A DNA stretch of 61,981 nt from UBA699 sp050261915 (GCA_050261915.1 JBLNDT010000005.1:1-61981); one strand, 5' to 3'. Positions 33,008 through 42,280 are shown, numbered from the stretch's first letter. Program-made: numbers and translations. The notes: a model not told the origin generated them from the sequence alone.

Positions 33008-33064
33008 AGATAAATAAACTGCGACCGTTTGGTAAATAATAAACTAAAATTAAGGAGAGAATGG

Positions 33065-33688
33065 ATGAAATCAAAAATTGAATTGTTTCAGGAATTTTCA
33101 AAGCACCTGCTGGAGGATCAGATCCCGTCACAATATTTTAATTACGAATTCGCAAAAGAGGAAACAAAAGTTTTTCCCTTTGAACTTTTGAAAAGTCTTA
33201 AATATACAGAACAGTCTCTAAAGTACCATCCTGAGGGAAACGTATGGAATCATACCATGCTGGTACTAGATCAGGCGGCATATTATAAAAATGAAAGTAA
33301 AAATCCTGTTGTTTTTATGTGGGGGGCGCTCCTCCATGACATTGGAAAGCCCGCTGCTACAAAAAAGAAAAAGAGCAGGATAACAGCGTACGGGCACGAT
33401 ATTGAAGGGGAAAAGCTTGCAAAAGAATTTTTAATGGATTTAACAGATGACATGGATTTTATTAATGAAGTAGCTGCACTGGTAAGGTGGCATATGCAGA
33501 TACTTTATGTTTTAAAGGATCTTCCATATAGTGATATAAAGGCAATGCTAAAGGAGGTTGATTTAAACGAGGTGGCTCTGCTCAGCCTCTGCGACAGGAT
33601 TGGGAGAACTGGAGCCAATATAAACGAAGAAAAAAAGAATATGAAAATATTTATTAAAAATATTCAAAAAATTGTTGACAATATATAA
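33065..33688 (+). CDS. HD-domain phosphohydrolase
   Basis: A 207-residue soluble metal-dependent phosphohydrolase. The HD motif is intact: HPEGNVWNHTMLV, LLHDIGKPAATKK, and YGHDIEGEKLAKE with further metal ligands, then VRWHMQ. Its style matches the HD domain of tRNA nucleotidyltransferases (CCA-adding enzymes) but without the transferase part. The substrate is unknown, perhaps a nucleotide or cyclic phosphate. ATG 33065 follows AAGGAGAG; the frame extends upstream to 33029 without a ribosome site. A perfect promoter for the T-box leader overlaps its last codons. Confidence 0.85.
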   Translation: MKSKIELFQEFSKHLLEDQIPSQYFNYEFAKEETKVFPFELLKSLKYTEQSLKYHPEGNVWNHTMLVLDQAAYYKNESKNPVVFMWGALLHDIGKPAATKKKKSRITAYGHDIEGEKLAKEFLMDLTDDMDFINEVAALVRWHMQILYVLKDLPYSDIKAMLKEVDLNEVALLSLCDRIGRTGANINEEKKNMKIFIKNIQKIVDNI

Positions 33689-33703
33689 AACTGCATATAT
33701 AAT
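33675..33703 (+). promoter_or_regulatory. consensus promoter of the ilv T-box operon
   Basis: TTGACA (33675-33680) and TATAAT (33698-33703) with a 17-base spacer are a perfect sigma-A consensus. The -35 box overlaps the end of the HD gene. Confidence 0.9.
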
Positions 33704-33734
33704 TTTACTTAACACAAAAAAAGAAAAATATTCA

Positions 33735-34014
33735 AGTGATGATAGAGAGAAAAATATTCTTTAAATTAACTTCAGAGAGCTGGTGTATGCTGAAAGCCGG
33801 TGTTAATGTGAATATGTAATAATCACTCTTAGCTTCTGAGTTGAAAGGCAAGTCCCAGTAAACAAAGACGTTTACCAGCGATATATGGTTAGGGTTCACA
33901 TTATGTCGACCTGAAGAGTGGTAACTTTATGTTACAATTGAGGTGGTACCGCGGAAGTCAATCTTTCGTCCTTATAAGTATAGATATATTTATATGGATG
34001 AGGGATTTTTTTAT
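33735..34014 (+). promoter_or_regulatory. T-box leader (branched-chain amino acid type)
   Basis: Stem I is closed by AGTGAT (33735-33740) and ATCACT (33822-33827) and contains CAGAGAGCTGGT and TGCTGAAAGCCGG. The T-box ATTGAGGTGGTACCGCGG is at 33937-33954. A long terminator stem ends in GAGGGATTTTTTT near 34010. The specifier strand is GTAATA plus ATC; the possible codons GTA (Val), ATA and ATC (Ile) all fit the ilv genes that follow. Uncharged tRNA would pair with the T-box bulge and prevent termination. Confidence 0.92.
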
Positions 34015-34124
34015 TTCCAAAATTACAAATAAGGTATATTTATGAATTTGGGCATTTTTGCATGGTTGTACTTACAAAAATTAAAAAATATGGAATAAAA
34101 TAATAAATTTAAGGAGGAATGGTT

Positions 34125-34352
34125 ATGGAATGTAAAGTTTATGCAAGATTAGATCAGGGTGTAGATAGTTTTTTAAGGGTAGCAAGTACCTTAAGAAGAA
34201 AAGAGTTTAATATAACAGCATTAAATATGGTTTGTGGAAGCGGCTTAGGTGTTGATATGGAAGTTAAGGTTGACAACAAGAGTAATGTTGATGAAGTGGT
34301 TAATGTAATATTAAAGCTTGCTGACGTAAAAGAAGTCAAGGTACTTTCTTAG
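34125..34352 (+). CDS. ACT-domain small subunit of acetolactate synthase (IlvM/IlvN-like)
   Basis: A 75-residue single ACT domain (CKVYARLDQGVDSFLRVAST, FNITALNMVCGSG). It should bind the synthase encoded next and give feedback control by valine or isoleucine. It is shorter than IlvN/IlvH and close to the IlvM type. The ATG at 34119 is too near AAGGAGG; 34125 has normal spacing. It is the first gene after the T-box. Confidence 0.82.
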   Translation: MECKVYARLDQGVDSFLRVASTLRRKEFNITALNMVCGSGLGVDMEVKVDNKSNVDEVVNVILKLADVKEVKVLS

Positions 34353-34381
34353 TACAGATTATATAGCGAAGGAGAATACTT

Positions 34382-36037
34382 ATGAATGGTGCACAGATAT
34401 TATTGGCATGTTTAAAAGAACAAGGAGTGGATATGGTTTTCGGATATCCAGGTGGAGCTGTAATTCCTCTTTATAATGCCCTTTATGATGAAAAGAATAT
34501 AAATCATATAAGAACAGCTCATGAACAGGGGGCAGTGCATGCTGCTGACGGTTATGCAAGAAGCACTGGGAAAGTTGGAGTATGCTTTGCCACATCTGGA
34601 CCGGGAGCCACAAACACAATAACAGGAATAGCTACAGCTTTTATGGATTCTGTGCCTATGATAGTAATAACAGGCCAGGTTACAGTGCCTCTACTTGGAA
34701 GAGATTCCTTCCAGGAAATTGACATAACAGGGATTACCCTTTCTGTAACAAAGCATAATTATCTTGTAAGAAACGTAAATAATCTGGCAGATACAGTAAG
34801 GGAGGCTTTTAAGGTTGCAAAATCCGGAAGGCCAGGGCCTGTGCTCATTGATATACCTAAGAATTTATTTATGGAAGAAGGCTTGTATGAGAAGAAACCG
34901 GCCCTTATGTTAAAGGAAGAAAAGACAAGCTATGATGAGAATGATTTTACAAAAGCTTTAGAGCTTATAAATAAAAGCAAAAAGCCGGTAATTTATGCAG
35001 GGGGCGGAGTTAAAATAGCAGATGCCTCAAAGGAATTGTTTGATTTTGCTGTTAAAACAGATACTCCTGTGGTTAATTCCCTTATGGGTCTTGGTTCTGT
35101 GCCTTACAACAGCGATTTGCGATTTGGAATGGTTGGCATGCATGGTTTCAGGGAAGCCAATCTTGCAGTTACAAACAGCGATTTAATTATTGCAATAGGG
35201 GCAAGATTTAGTGACAGGGTAATTAGTAAAGCAGAAAGCTTTGCACCAAATGCAAAGATAATTCATATAGATGCGGACGCTACTGAAATCGGTAAAAATG
35301 TAAGAGTGGATATTTCACTCCTTGGAAATCTTAAGGAAACAGTAAAGAAATTAACTGAGCAGGTTGATAAAAAACACAATGTTGAATGGAAAAACCAGAT
35401 AAATGCATGGAAAAAACCTGAGGAAAAAAATAAGGATATATTTTATTCCAAGAATATCCTGGATTGCCTTTGTGATAAGTTTGGACCTGAAGCCTTTGTT
35501 GTAACAGATGTAGGTCAACACCAGATGTGGACTGCCCAGCATTGGAAATTCAATTTTCCAAGAGCACTTATAACCTCTGGAGGTTTAGGTACCATGGGCT
35601 TTGGTATGGGAGCTGCAATAGGGGCAAAAGTTGGAAATATGGATAAACCTGTAGTGCTTATTACAGGAGACGGCAGCTACAGGATGAATTGCAATGAACT
35701 TGCAACAGTGGCGGGGCATAACATTCCTATAGTAATAGTACTTTTTAATAACAGCACCCTTGGTATGGTTAGACAATGGCAGAAAATGTTCAGTGGAAGA
35801 AGATATTCCGAGACAAATGTAGATAATTGCCTGGATTATGTAAAGCTTGCTGAAGCTTACGGCATTGAAGGTCATAGAGCCGGTTCAATGAAAGAATTAA
35901 GAGATATTATGAACAACTGTAAATTTGGAGGAAAGCCTGTATTCATTGAATGTACGCTTGATAAGGATGAAAATGTTTATCCTATAGTACCTCCAGGAAA
36001 AGCAATAAATGAATCAATTGAAGAATTTGATAATTAA
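34382..36037 (+). CDS. ilvB: acetolactate synthase large subunit
   Basis: A 551-residue thiamine-diphosphate enzyme joining two pyruvates, or pyruvate and 2-oxobutyrate, at the first common step of valine, leucine and isoleucine synthesis. The catalytic glutamate is in RTAHEQGAVHAADGYAR. The ThDP motif runs from GDGSYRMN to VLFNNSTLGMV. FAD-domain text (GAGARFSDRV-like IGARFSDRV) is present. It is encoded 29 bases after the ACT-domain gene and followed at once by threonine dehydratase. It is T-box-controlled. Confidence 0.95.
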   Translation: MNGAQILLACLKEQGVDMVFGYPGGAVIPLYNALYDEKNINHIRTAHEQGAVHAADGYARSTGKVGVCFATSGPGATNTITGIATAFMDSVPMIVITGQVTVPLLGRDSFQEIDITGITLSVTKHNYLVRNVNNLADTVREAFKVAKSGRPGPVLIDIPKNLFMEEGLYEKKPALMLKEEKTSYDENDFTKALELINKSKKPVIYAGGGVKIADASKELFDFAVKTDTPVVNSLMGLGSVPYNSDLRFGMVGMHGFREANLAVTNSDLIIAIGARFSDRVISKAESFAPNAKIIHIDADATEIGKNVRVDISLLGNLKETVKKLTEQVDKKHNVEWKNQINAWKKPEEKNKDIFYSKNILDCLCDKFGPEAFVVTDVGQHQMWTAQHWKFNFPRALITSGGLGTMGFGMGAAIGAKVGNMDKPVVLITGDGSYRMNCNELATVAGHNIPIVIVLFNNSTLGMVRQWQKMFSGRRYSETNVDNCLDYVKLAEAYGIEGHRAGSMKELRDIMNNCKFGGKPVFIECTLDKDENVYPIVPPGKAINESIEEFDN

Positions 36038-36048
36038 TGGAGGTTATT

Positions 36049-37032
36049 ATGGAATTAAGATTGGATGATATACTTAAAGCACAAAAAAATATAAGTGGTG
36101 TAGTAAGAAGGACACCACTATTTTACACCAGCACCTTTTCAGATAAATGCGGAGCAAATCTGTATTTAAAATGTGAAAATAAACAAAAAACGGGAGCCTT
36201 CAAAATAAGAGGGGCTTATAATAAATTGTCCTCCTTGACCGAGGAAGAAAAGAGCAGAGGAGTTATAGCTGCTTCCTCGGGAAATCATGCACAAGGGGTG
36301 GCTTTTGCAGCAACAGCATTTGGTGTTAAGTCTACCATAGTTATGCCTGTTACTGCACCTGCAGCTAAGGTGCAGGCTACAAAGGGATACGGAGCTGAAG
36401 TTGTTCAAGCAGGAAAGGTGTACGATGAATGTTATGCAAAAGCATTAGAACTTCAAAAGGAAACCGGGGCTGTATTTCTCCACCCTTTTGATGACAAATT
36501 TGTTATGGCAGGCCAGGGAACTATAGGTCTTGAGATTCTTGAGGATCTTCCAAATGTGGATGTAGTAGTGGTACCAGTTGGAGGAGGAGGGCTAATATCA
36601 GGAATTGCCACTGCAATTAAATCCCTTAAACCTGAGGTAAAGGTGGTGGGAGTTGAGCCTGAGGTTATAGCTTCTGTGAAGGCATCTCTTGAGAAGGGAG
36701 AAGTTACAACCCTTCCTGCAGCAGCTTCCATAGCTGATGGAATAGTTGTTGCAACCCCTGGAGAAAAGTGTTTTACAAGTCTGCAGAAATATGTGGATGA
36801 AATGGTTACTGTAAGTGATGTGGAGGTAGCTCAGGCCATATTCACCCTTCTTCAAAGGGGAAAGCTTCTTGCAGAAGGAGCCGGAGCTTCAGCACTAGCT
36901 GCAGTAATATCAGGAAAGTTAACTGGAATAGAAGGCAAAAATGTTGCTGTTGTAGTTAGCGGCGGAAACATAGATTTGATAAAGGTAAATGAAATAGTAG
37001 GGGAGAGAATAAATGAAAGCTGCAGTGCTTAA
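36049..37032 (+). CDS. ilvA: threonine ammonia-lyase, short form
   Basis: A 327-residue PLP enzyme (fold type II) turning threonine into 2-oxobutyrate. The PLP lysine is in KTGAFKIRGAYN (about residue 52). SSGNHAQGVAFA and VGGGGLISGIA bind the cofactor. The C-terminal ACT regulatory domain of classic IlvA is missing, so it resembles the TdcB length, but its place in the T-box ilv operon argues for isoleucine synthesis. The ATG at 36037 overlaps the ilvB stop; ATG 36049 after GGAGG is used. Confidence 0.9.
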   Translation: MELRLDDILKAQKNISGVVRRTPLFYTSTFSDKCGANLYLKCENKQKTGAFKIRGAYNKLSSLTEEEKSRGVIAASSGNHAQGVAFAATAFGVKSTIVMPVTAPAAKVQATKGYGAEVVQAGKVYDECYAKALELQKETGAVFLHPFDDKFVMAGQGTIGLEILEDLPNVDVVVVPVGGGGLISGIATAIKSLKPEVKVVGVEPEVIASVKASLEKGEVTTLPAAASIADGIVVATPGEKCFTSLQKYVDEMVTVSDVEVAQAIFTLLQRGKLLAEGAGASALAAVISGKLTGIEGKNVAVVVSGGNIDLIKVNEIVGERINESCSA

Positions 37033-37474
37033 ACTGGGAAGAACCTTTGGAATAACCTTTGAGCATGGCAATGATTTTCTTCTTGAGCTTAAGGAATTTT
37101 GCAAAGAAAACAATGTAAAACAAGGTTATGTTTCATTTTTTCAAGGGGATTTTAGTGAACTTGAAATAGTTGGAACCTGCTTGAAAAGGGAAAACCCGGA
37201 GGCTCCTATGCTTGAGTCCAGGGTTTACCTTGAAAATGTGGAGGCAATGGGGTTTGGAACCATAGCTTATGATCATGAGAAAGGTGAGATATCTCCCCAC
37301 TTTCATGTAAGCGCAGGAAAGAGACTTAGTTCGGGGGAAGGATACACAAGTCATTTTATACAAGGAAAGGTTCAATTTGTTATGGAGTTGGTTTTGGTAG
37401 AAGTGTTGTCACCATCCATGGAAAGAACTTTAGATGAAAATACCTTTAATCTAAAACTGTTAAACTATATCTAA
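37013..37474 (+). CDS. PPC/DUF296-domain protein
   Basis: A 153-residue soluble protein of the PPC (plant and prokaryote conserved, DUF296) family. The core HFHVSAGKRL, GHF-like SHFIQGKVQF and VLVEVLS are present. Bacterial members are small trimers of unclear function; the histidines suggest metal or ligand binding. It overlaps the end of ilvA by 20 bases, which implies coupled translation and a link to the branched-chain operon. Confidence 0.85.
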   Translation: MKAAVLKLGRTFGITFEHGNDFLLELKEFCKENNVKQGYVSFFQGDFSELEIVGTCLKRENPEAPMLESRVYLENVEAMGFGTIAYDHEKGEISPHFHVSAGKRLSSGEGYTSHFIQGKVQFVMELVLVEVLSPSMERTLDENTFNLKLLNYI

Positions 37475-37505
37475 CTGGGTATAATAAATATAAGGAGTTG
37501 ATATT

Positions 37506-37907
37506 ATGATAGAGCCATATATTTATTTTAACGGAGATGCAAAGGAAGCAATTGAGTTTTATGAAAGGGTATTTAAGGGGGCAGGAAAGCAGATAATGTA
37601 TTACAAGGATGCACCTTCAAATCCTGAATTTAAAACACCTGATTCAATGATGGATTTTGTGCTTCATTCTGAAATGACAATTAATTTCACCAAAGTCCAC
37701 ATTAGTGATTCTATGACAGAAACAACAAAAGGAAATAATATATCCTTTGCCATGCAGTTTGATACGCCTTCAGAGGTAAAAGATAAATTTAATGAACTTA
37801 AAGAAGGCGGAGAAGTTTTAATGGAGGTTGCACCTCAATTCTTCAGCCCCATGTATGGCTGGGTAAAAGATAAATTCGGAATTAGTTGGCAATTAATTTC
37901 AAAATAG
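37506..37907 (+). CDS. VOC-family PhnB-like protein
   Basis: A 133-residue protein of the glyoxalase/VOC superfamily, PhnB-like (PYIYFNGDAKEAIEFYERVF at the front and GWVKDKFGISWQLI at the end). Such proteins are often annotated as 3-demethylubiquinone-9 methyltransferase-like, but their reaction is unknown. The start follows AAGGAG. It is the last gene before a terminator and may share the ilv transcript (31-base gap). Confidence 0.88.
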   Translation: MIEPYIYFNGDAKEAIEFYERVFKGAGKQIMYYKDAPSNPEFKTPDSMMDFVLHSEMTINFTKVHISDSMTETTKGNNISFAMQFDTPSEVKDKFNELKEGGEVLMEVAPQFFSPMYGWVKDKFGISWQLISK

Positions 37908-37909
37908 GA

Positions 37910-37933
37910 AAGATCACTTGGTGGTCTTTTTTG
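37910..37933 (+). terminator. intrinsic terminator
   Basis: AAGATCAC pairs with GTGGTCTT with one wobble, followed by six T. It ends the ilv-PPC-VOC unit. Confidence 0.8.
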
Positions 37934-38020
37934 TTTATAAATAATTAACACATTATTTATTGTAATAATAATTATAATATATATTATATATAGTATATAC
38001 ATAATATTTTGGAGGAGCCT

Positions 38021-38446
38021 ATGGATATATTTGAATTTAAAAATATGGTATGGGAATATACACGGAAAATTGAAGAAGGTGCAAATACAGCTTTGTACAA
38101 TATTGGGTCAAGCCATGGACTTACAGGGATGCAGACCATCATCCTTATGGAATTGCATAGAAAAGGGTCAAGCAGTATAGGGAATCTTGCAGACAATGTA
38201 TGCACTGCAGGAACTAATATTTCCACCATGTGCAAAAAGTTGGAGAAACAAGGCTTTATAGAAAGAAAAAGAGATATAGAAGATGAAAGAATAGTTAGGA
38301 TAAATTTAACAGACAAAGGACACCAGGCAATATCCGAAATAGACATTTACTTGACTGAAAGAATATCAAATAATTTACCTGAAGAATGTTTTGACAAAAT
38401 CATAACCAGCTTGGAAACCTTATACTTACTGCTTAAAAAAATATAA
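38021..38446 (+). CDS. MarR family transcriptional regulator
   Basis: A 141-residue winged-helix regulator. LTGMQTIILMELHRKGSSS and then GNLADNVCTAGTNISTMCKKLEKQGFI give the recognition helix and wing (RKRDIEDERIVRINLTDKG). Two cysteines in the recognition region might sense redox, which is inferred. A TTG at 38009 precedes the ribosome site; ATG 38021 is used. AT-rich near-palindromes before it (37975-38000) may be its operator. The ftsH gene follows after 24 bases, so it probably regulates that protease. Confidence 0.88.
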   Translation: MDIFEFKNMVWEYTRKIEEGANTALYNIGSSHGLTGMQTIILMELHRKGSSSIGNLADNVCTAGTNISTMCKKLEKQGFIERKRDIEDERIVRINLTDKGHQAISEIDIYLTERISNNLPEECFDKIITSLETLYLLLKKI

Positions 38447-38470
38447 TCTACTAGATGGTAGGAGGAAGAA

Positions 38471-40300
38471 ATGAAAGAATTTAAACCTTTAAAGAAACCA
38501 ATAATATTTTATTATTTTATTATGGTAATAATACTTATAATGCTTAATGCATATGTTTTTCCTGCAATTTTAAATCAATCCATTAAACAGGTTGATTACG
38601 GAACCTTTCTTAATGATATAAAAAGCGGAAACATGAAAACTGTGGAAATCCAGGATATAAAAATAGGGTTTACCATGGTAGACAAGGAAGGAAAAGAAAC
38701 AGTCTATGTTACAGGACGTACCGAAGACCCGGATTTGGTAAATCGTCTTTATGCAGCTAACGTTAAGTTTTCTCAGGTTATACCAAAGGAAACCTCTCCT
38801 ATTATAGATTCTCTGTTTACATGGATTCTCCCCTTGTTTTTATTTATAGGGCTTGGGCAGCTCCTTGGAGGGAAGCTTCAGAATAAAATGGGGGGCTTAG
38901 GCAATGCCATGACCTTTGGAAAGAGCAATGCAAAGGTATATGTGGAGGCTGAAACAGGGAAGCTGTTTGAAGATGTGGCAGGACAGGAGGAAGCAAAGGA
39001 AGCCCTAATGGAAATAGTGGATTTCCTTCATGATCCTTTAAAATATAAGGAAATAGGAGCAAATATCCCCAAAGGAGCTCTTCTTGTGGGTCCTCCAGGA
39101 ACAGGTAAAACCTTACTGGCAAAAGCTGTGGCAGGGGAATCCAAGGTTCCGTTTTTTTCAATTTCAGGATCTGAATTTGTAGAAATGTTTGTAGGTATGG
39201 GTGCTGCCAGGGTGAGAGACTTGTTTAAGGAAGCACAGGCTAAGGCACCATGCATAGTGTTTATTGATGAAATTGACACCATAGGAAAAAGCCGTAATTC
39301 AGCTGGACTTGGGGGGAATGACGAAAGAGAGCAAACCCTAAACCAGCTGTTAACTGAAATGGACGGTTTTAGTGCAGATAAAGGAGTAGTAATCCTTGCT
39401 GCAACAAACAGGCCGGATACATTAGATAAAGCCTTGTTAAGACCAGGAAGATTTGACAGGAGAATCCCGGTGGAACTTCCAGACTTAGCAGGAAGGGAAG
39501 CTATTTTAAAGGTTCACGCAAAAAAGGTTAAGCTTGACAGTGATATTGATTTTAATGTTATTGCAAGAGCTACCTCTGGTGCGTCAGGTGCTGATCTTGC
39601 AAATATAATTAATGAAGGTGCATTAAGAGCAGTGAAGCTCGGACGTAAATATATAATACAAAATGACCTGGAAGAATCAGTAGAGGTTGTAATAGCTGGT
39701 TATCAAAGAAAAAATGCAGTAATATCAATGAAGGACAAGCTTACCATTGCCTACCATGAAATAGGTCATGCTTTAGTTGCAGCAAAACAGAATAATTCTG
39801 CCCCGGTACACAAAATAACAATAGTTCCAAGGACTTCCGGTGCATTAGGATATACAATGCAGGTGGAAAAGGATGAACAAGTATTAATGACAAAAGAGCA
39901 GGCCTTGGATAAAGTATCTGTTTTCATGGGAGGCAGAGCTGCTGAGGAACTTATTTTTAACACTGTTACTTCTGGAGCATCAAATGATATAGAACAGGCT
40001 ACAAAGATAGCAAGGGCAATGGTTACAAGATTTGGAATGAGTAAGGAATTTGACATGATGGCATTGGAAACAGTAAATAATCCATACCTTGGAGGAGATA
40101 CTTCCCTTATAGTATCCGCAGATACCTCTTCAAAGGTGGACACTGAGGTTCTCGGCATAATAAAGGATTGTCACCAACGGGCAGAGGATATTTTAAAAGA
40201 AAATAAAACTAAACTACATGAACTTGCAAAATTTCTCTTTGAAAAGGAAACAATAACAGGAGAAGAGTTTATGGAGGTTCTTAGCAGGGAGGAAAACTAA
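38471..40300 (+). CDS. ftsH: FtsH-type membrane AAA+ metalloprotease
   Basis: A 609-residue membrane protease. TM helices lie at about 12-33 and 115-135, with a small external domain between. The AAA+ module carries VGPPGTGKTLLAKAVAGES (Walker A), CIVFIDEIDTIGKSR (Walker B) and RPGRFDR. The zinc site is AYHEIGHALV (HExxH) with a downstream aspartate region. It degrades membrane and short-lived cytosolic proteins in an ATP- and zinc-dependent way. Its pairing with MarR suggests that this copy is stress-induced and not the constitutive one near tilS-hpt, although that is inference. Confidence 0.95.
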   Translation: MKEFKPLKKPIIFYYFIMVIILIMLNAYVFPAILNQSIKQVDYGTFLNDIKSGNMKTVEIQDIKIGFTMVDKEGKETVYVTGRTEDPDLVNRLYAANVKFSQVIPKETSPIIDSLFTWILPLFLFIGLGQLLGGKLQNKMGGLGNAMTFGKSNAKVYVEAETGKLFEDVAGQEEAKEALMEIVDFLHDPLKYKEIGANIPKGALLVGPPGTGKTLLAKAVAGESKVPFFSISGSEFVEMFVGMGAARVRDLFKEAQAKAPCIVFIDEIDTIGKSRNSAGLGGNDEREQTLNQLLTEMDGFSADKGVVILAATNRPDTLDKALLRPGRFDRRIPVELPDLAGREAILKVHAKKVKLDSDIDFNVIARATSGASGADLANIINEGALRAVKLGRKYIIQNDLEESVEVVIAGYQRKNAVISMKDKLTIAYHEIGHALVAAKQNNSAPVHKITIVPRTSGALGYTMQVEKDEQVLMTKEQALDKVSVFMGGRAAEELIFNTVTSGASNDIEQATKIARAMVTRFGMSKEFDMMALETVNNPYLGGDTSLIVSADTSSKVDTEVLGIIKDCHQRAEDILKENKTKLHELAKFLFEKETITGEEFMEVLSREEN

Positions 40301-40335
40301 CTGCTTGGAATACATACAATAGTATAGTGCCATAG

Positions 40336-41889
40336 GTGAAAAATAAGAGAAGAGTTGATTGGATGAAGTATTTCATAAAAATTATATTCAGCAGGGTTAC
40401 ATATATAATTGTAGCCCTGCTGGTTCAACTGATTATTCTGGTTGGAGTTGTTTTTAGGTTCAGGGCTGATTTTCTGCTTTTTTATGGACTAAGCATGTTT
40501 CTTGGAATATTAGCAGTACTATGGATAATTAACCAAAACAGCAATCCATCTTATAAGATTGCATGGATAACACTTATTTTTGCTCTGCCTATATTTGGAG
40601 TGCTATTTTATGCTTTTTATGAACAGAGCAAACTAAACAGGAAAACCATGTATAAAATGAAGACTACAATAGATAAAATGCGGCAGGTCCTCCCGTCAAA
40701 CCAGGGTATTATTGAGGCGCTTGATCATCGGGATAAACATGCTGGAAATCAGTGCAGATATATTTCAAACTATGCAGCAGCACCACTTTATGACAATACC
40801 GCTGCTGAATACTTTCCAAGCGGAGAAGCCATGTACGCAAGTCTCCTTAGGGAATTGGAAAATGCAGAAAAATACATATTTCTTGAGTACTTTATAATAA
40901 GTTCTGGTGAAATGTGGAATAGTATTCTTGGAATACTTATAGAGAAGGCTGTTCAGGGAGTTGATGTGAGGATTATATATGACGACATGGGATGTATTTT
41001 TACCCTTCCCTTCGGTTATGATAAAAAGCTTGAGAGTCTTGGGATAAAATGCTGCGTATTCAGCCCTGTAGTGCCGGTGATTTCATCAAAACTCAATAAC
41101 AGGGATCATAGAAAGATTGCTGTTATTGATGGTAAAACAGGATATACAGGTGGTATAAATATCGCAGATGAATATATAAACAAAATTGAAAAGTACGGAC
41201 ATTGGAAGGATACAGGGATAATGCTGAAGGGTGAAGCTGTATGGAGCCTTACTGTGATGTTTCTTTCAACCTGGAACTATATAAAGGGAATTAATGAAGA
41301 CTTCAATTTATTCAAAGCTATAGAAAACAAAGGAAGATTTAGCGGCTATGTTCAGCCCTTTGAGGATAGTCCCTTAGACAATGAAACTGTGGGGGAAACC
41401 ACATATTTAAATTTGATAAACAAAGCAAAAACATACGTATATATTACAACTCCCTATCTTATTATTGGAAATGAAATGGTAACAGCTCTTACATCTGCTG
41501 CCAAGGAAGGGGTAGATGTAAGAATTATTACACCTCATTTGGCTGATAAGTGGTATGTACATGAGGTTACAAAATCCTATTACAAAATTCTTGTGGAAAG
41601 CGGAGTTAAAATTTATGAGTATACACCAGGTTTCATACATTCAAAGACCTATGTGGCGGATGATAAATATGGTATTGTAGGAACCATAAATATGGATTTT
41701 AGAAGTCTTTATCTGCATTTTGAATGTGGTGTCTGGATGTACCGCTCAAGCTGTATATTGGATATGAAAAATGACTTCCTTAATACATTGGAGCTAAGTG
41801 AAGAAATAACCTTGGAGCATTTTAAAAATATAAAGTGGTATAAATCTTTAAAGGGATCACTTTTAAGGGTATTTGCCCCCCTTATGTAA
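40336..41889 (+). CDS. cls: cardiolipin synthase
   Basis: A 517-residue membrane phospholipase-D-family enzyme condensing two phosphatidylglycerols into cardiolipin. Two N-terminal helices (VTYIIVALLVQLIILVGVVF and LLFYGLSMFLGILAVLWII) precede two HKD motifs: HRKIAVIDGKTGYTGG and HSKTYVADDKYGIVGT, then NMDFRSL. The start is uncertain: GTG 40336 or ATG 40363, and neither has a strong ribosome site. It follows ftsH by 35 bases, so the two may be co-transcribed and act on membrane quality. Confidence 0.93.
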   Translation: MKNKRRVDWMKYFIKIIFSRVTYIIVALLVQLIILVGVVFRFRADFLLFYGLSMFLGILAVLWIINQNSNPSYKIAWITLIFALPIFGVLFYAFYEQSKLNRKTMYKMKTTIDKMRQVLPSNQGIIEALDHRDKHAGNQCRYISNYAAAPLYDNTAAEYFPSGEAMYASLLRELENAEKYIFLEYFIISSGEMWNSILGILIEKAVQGVDVRIIYDDMGCIFTLPFGYDKKLESLGIKCCVFSPVVPVISSKLNNRDHRKIAVIDGKTGYTGGINIADEYINKIEKYGHWKDTGIMLKGEAVWSLTVMFLSTWNYIKGINEDFNLFKAIENKGRFSGYVQPFEDSPLDNETVGETTYLNLINKAKTYVYITTPYLIIGNEMVTALTSAAKEGVDVRIITPHLADKWYVHEVTKSYYKILVESGVKIYEYTPGFIHSKTYVADDKYGIVGTINMDFRSLYLHFECGVWMYRSSCILDMKNDFLNTLELSEEITLEHFKNIKWYKSLKGSLLRVFAPLM

Positions 41890-41968
41890 AAATAAGGTTT
41901 TTATAACATTGACAAGGATATCACGAAATTATAATATATAAGTGTAATACTACCAAGGAGGAAATTTT

Positions 41969-42247
41969 GTGGAAAAAAATTATGAAAAATATAATGAAAT
42001 TGCAGAAACTCTAAAGGTTCTGGCACATCCTGTGAGGCTTTGCATAGTCAAAGGATTGCTGGAAAATGGAGGATGCAATGTTTCCCACATACAGTGCTGC
42101 CTAGATGCTCCACAGTCAACAATATCCCAGCATTTACAAAAATTAAGGGCTGCAGGTATAGTTGAAGGCAAGCGAAATGGACTTGAAATATGTTACACAG
42201 TTTGTAATCCAAAGGTTAAAGATATAATAAACACATTATTTAAATAA
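41969..42247 (+). CDS. ArsR-family winged-helix regulator
   Basis: A 92-residue regulator. LKVLAHPVRLCIVKGLLENG, then APQSTISQHLQKLRAAGIVE, give the ArsR helix-turn-helix and wing. Three cysteines near the recognition helix (GGCNVSHIQCCLDAP) could bind metal, metalloid or sulfur species. The start is GTG after AAGGAGG. No obvious metal-resistance gene adjoins, unless it controls the convergent polymerase-transporter unit. Confidence 0.88.
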   Translation: MEKNYEKYNEIAETLKVLAHPVRLCIVKGLLENGGCNVSHIQCCLDAPQSTISQHLQKLRAAGIVEGKRNGLEICYTVCNPKVKDIINTLFK

Positions 42248-42280
42248 GGAGAAAAGTATTTACTTTTCTCCTTTATCTTT
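42246..42280. terminator. bidirectional terminator overlapping the dinB stop
   Basis: AAGGAGAAAAGTA pairs perfectly with TACTTTTCTCCTT around two T, with TTATCTTTTTT after it. It contains the ends of both convergent genes (42247 and 42260). Confidence 0.85.
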
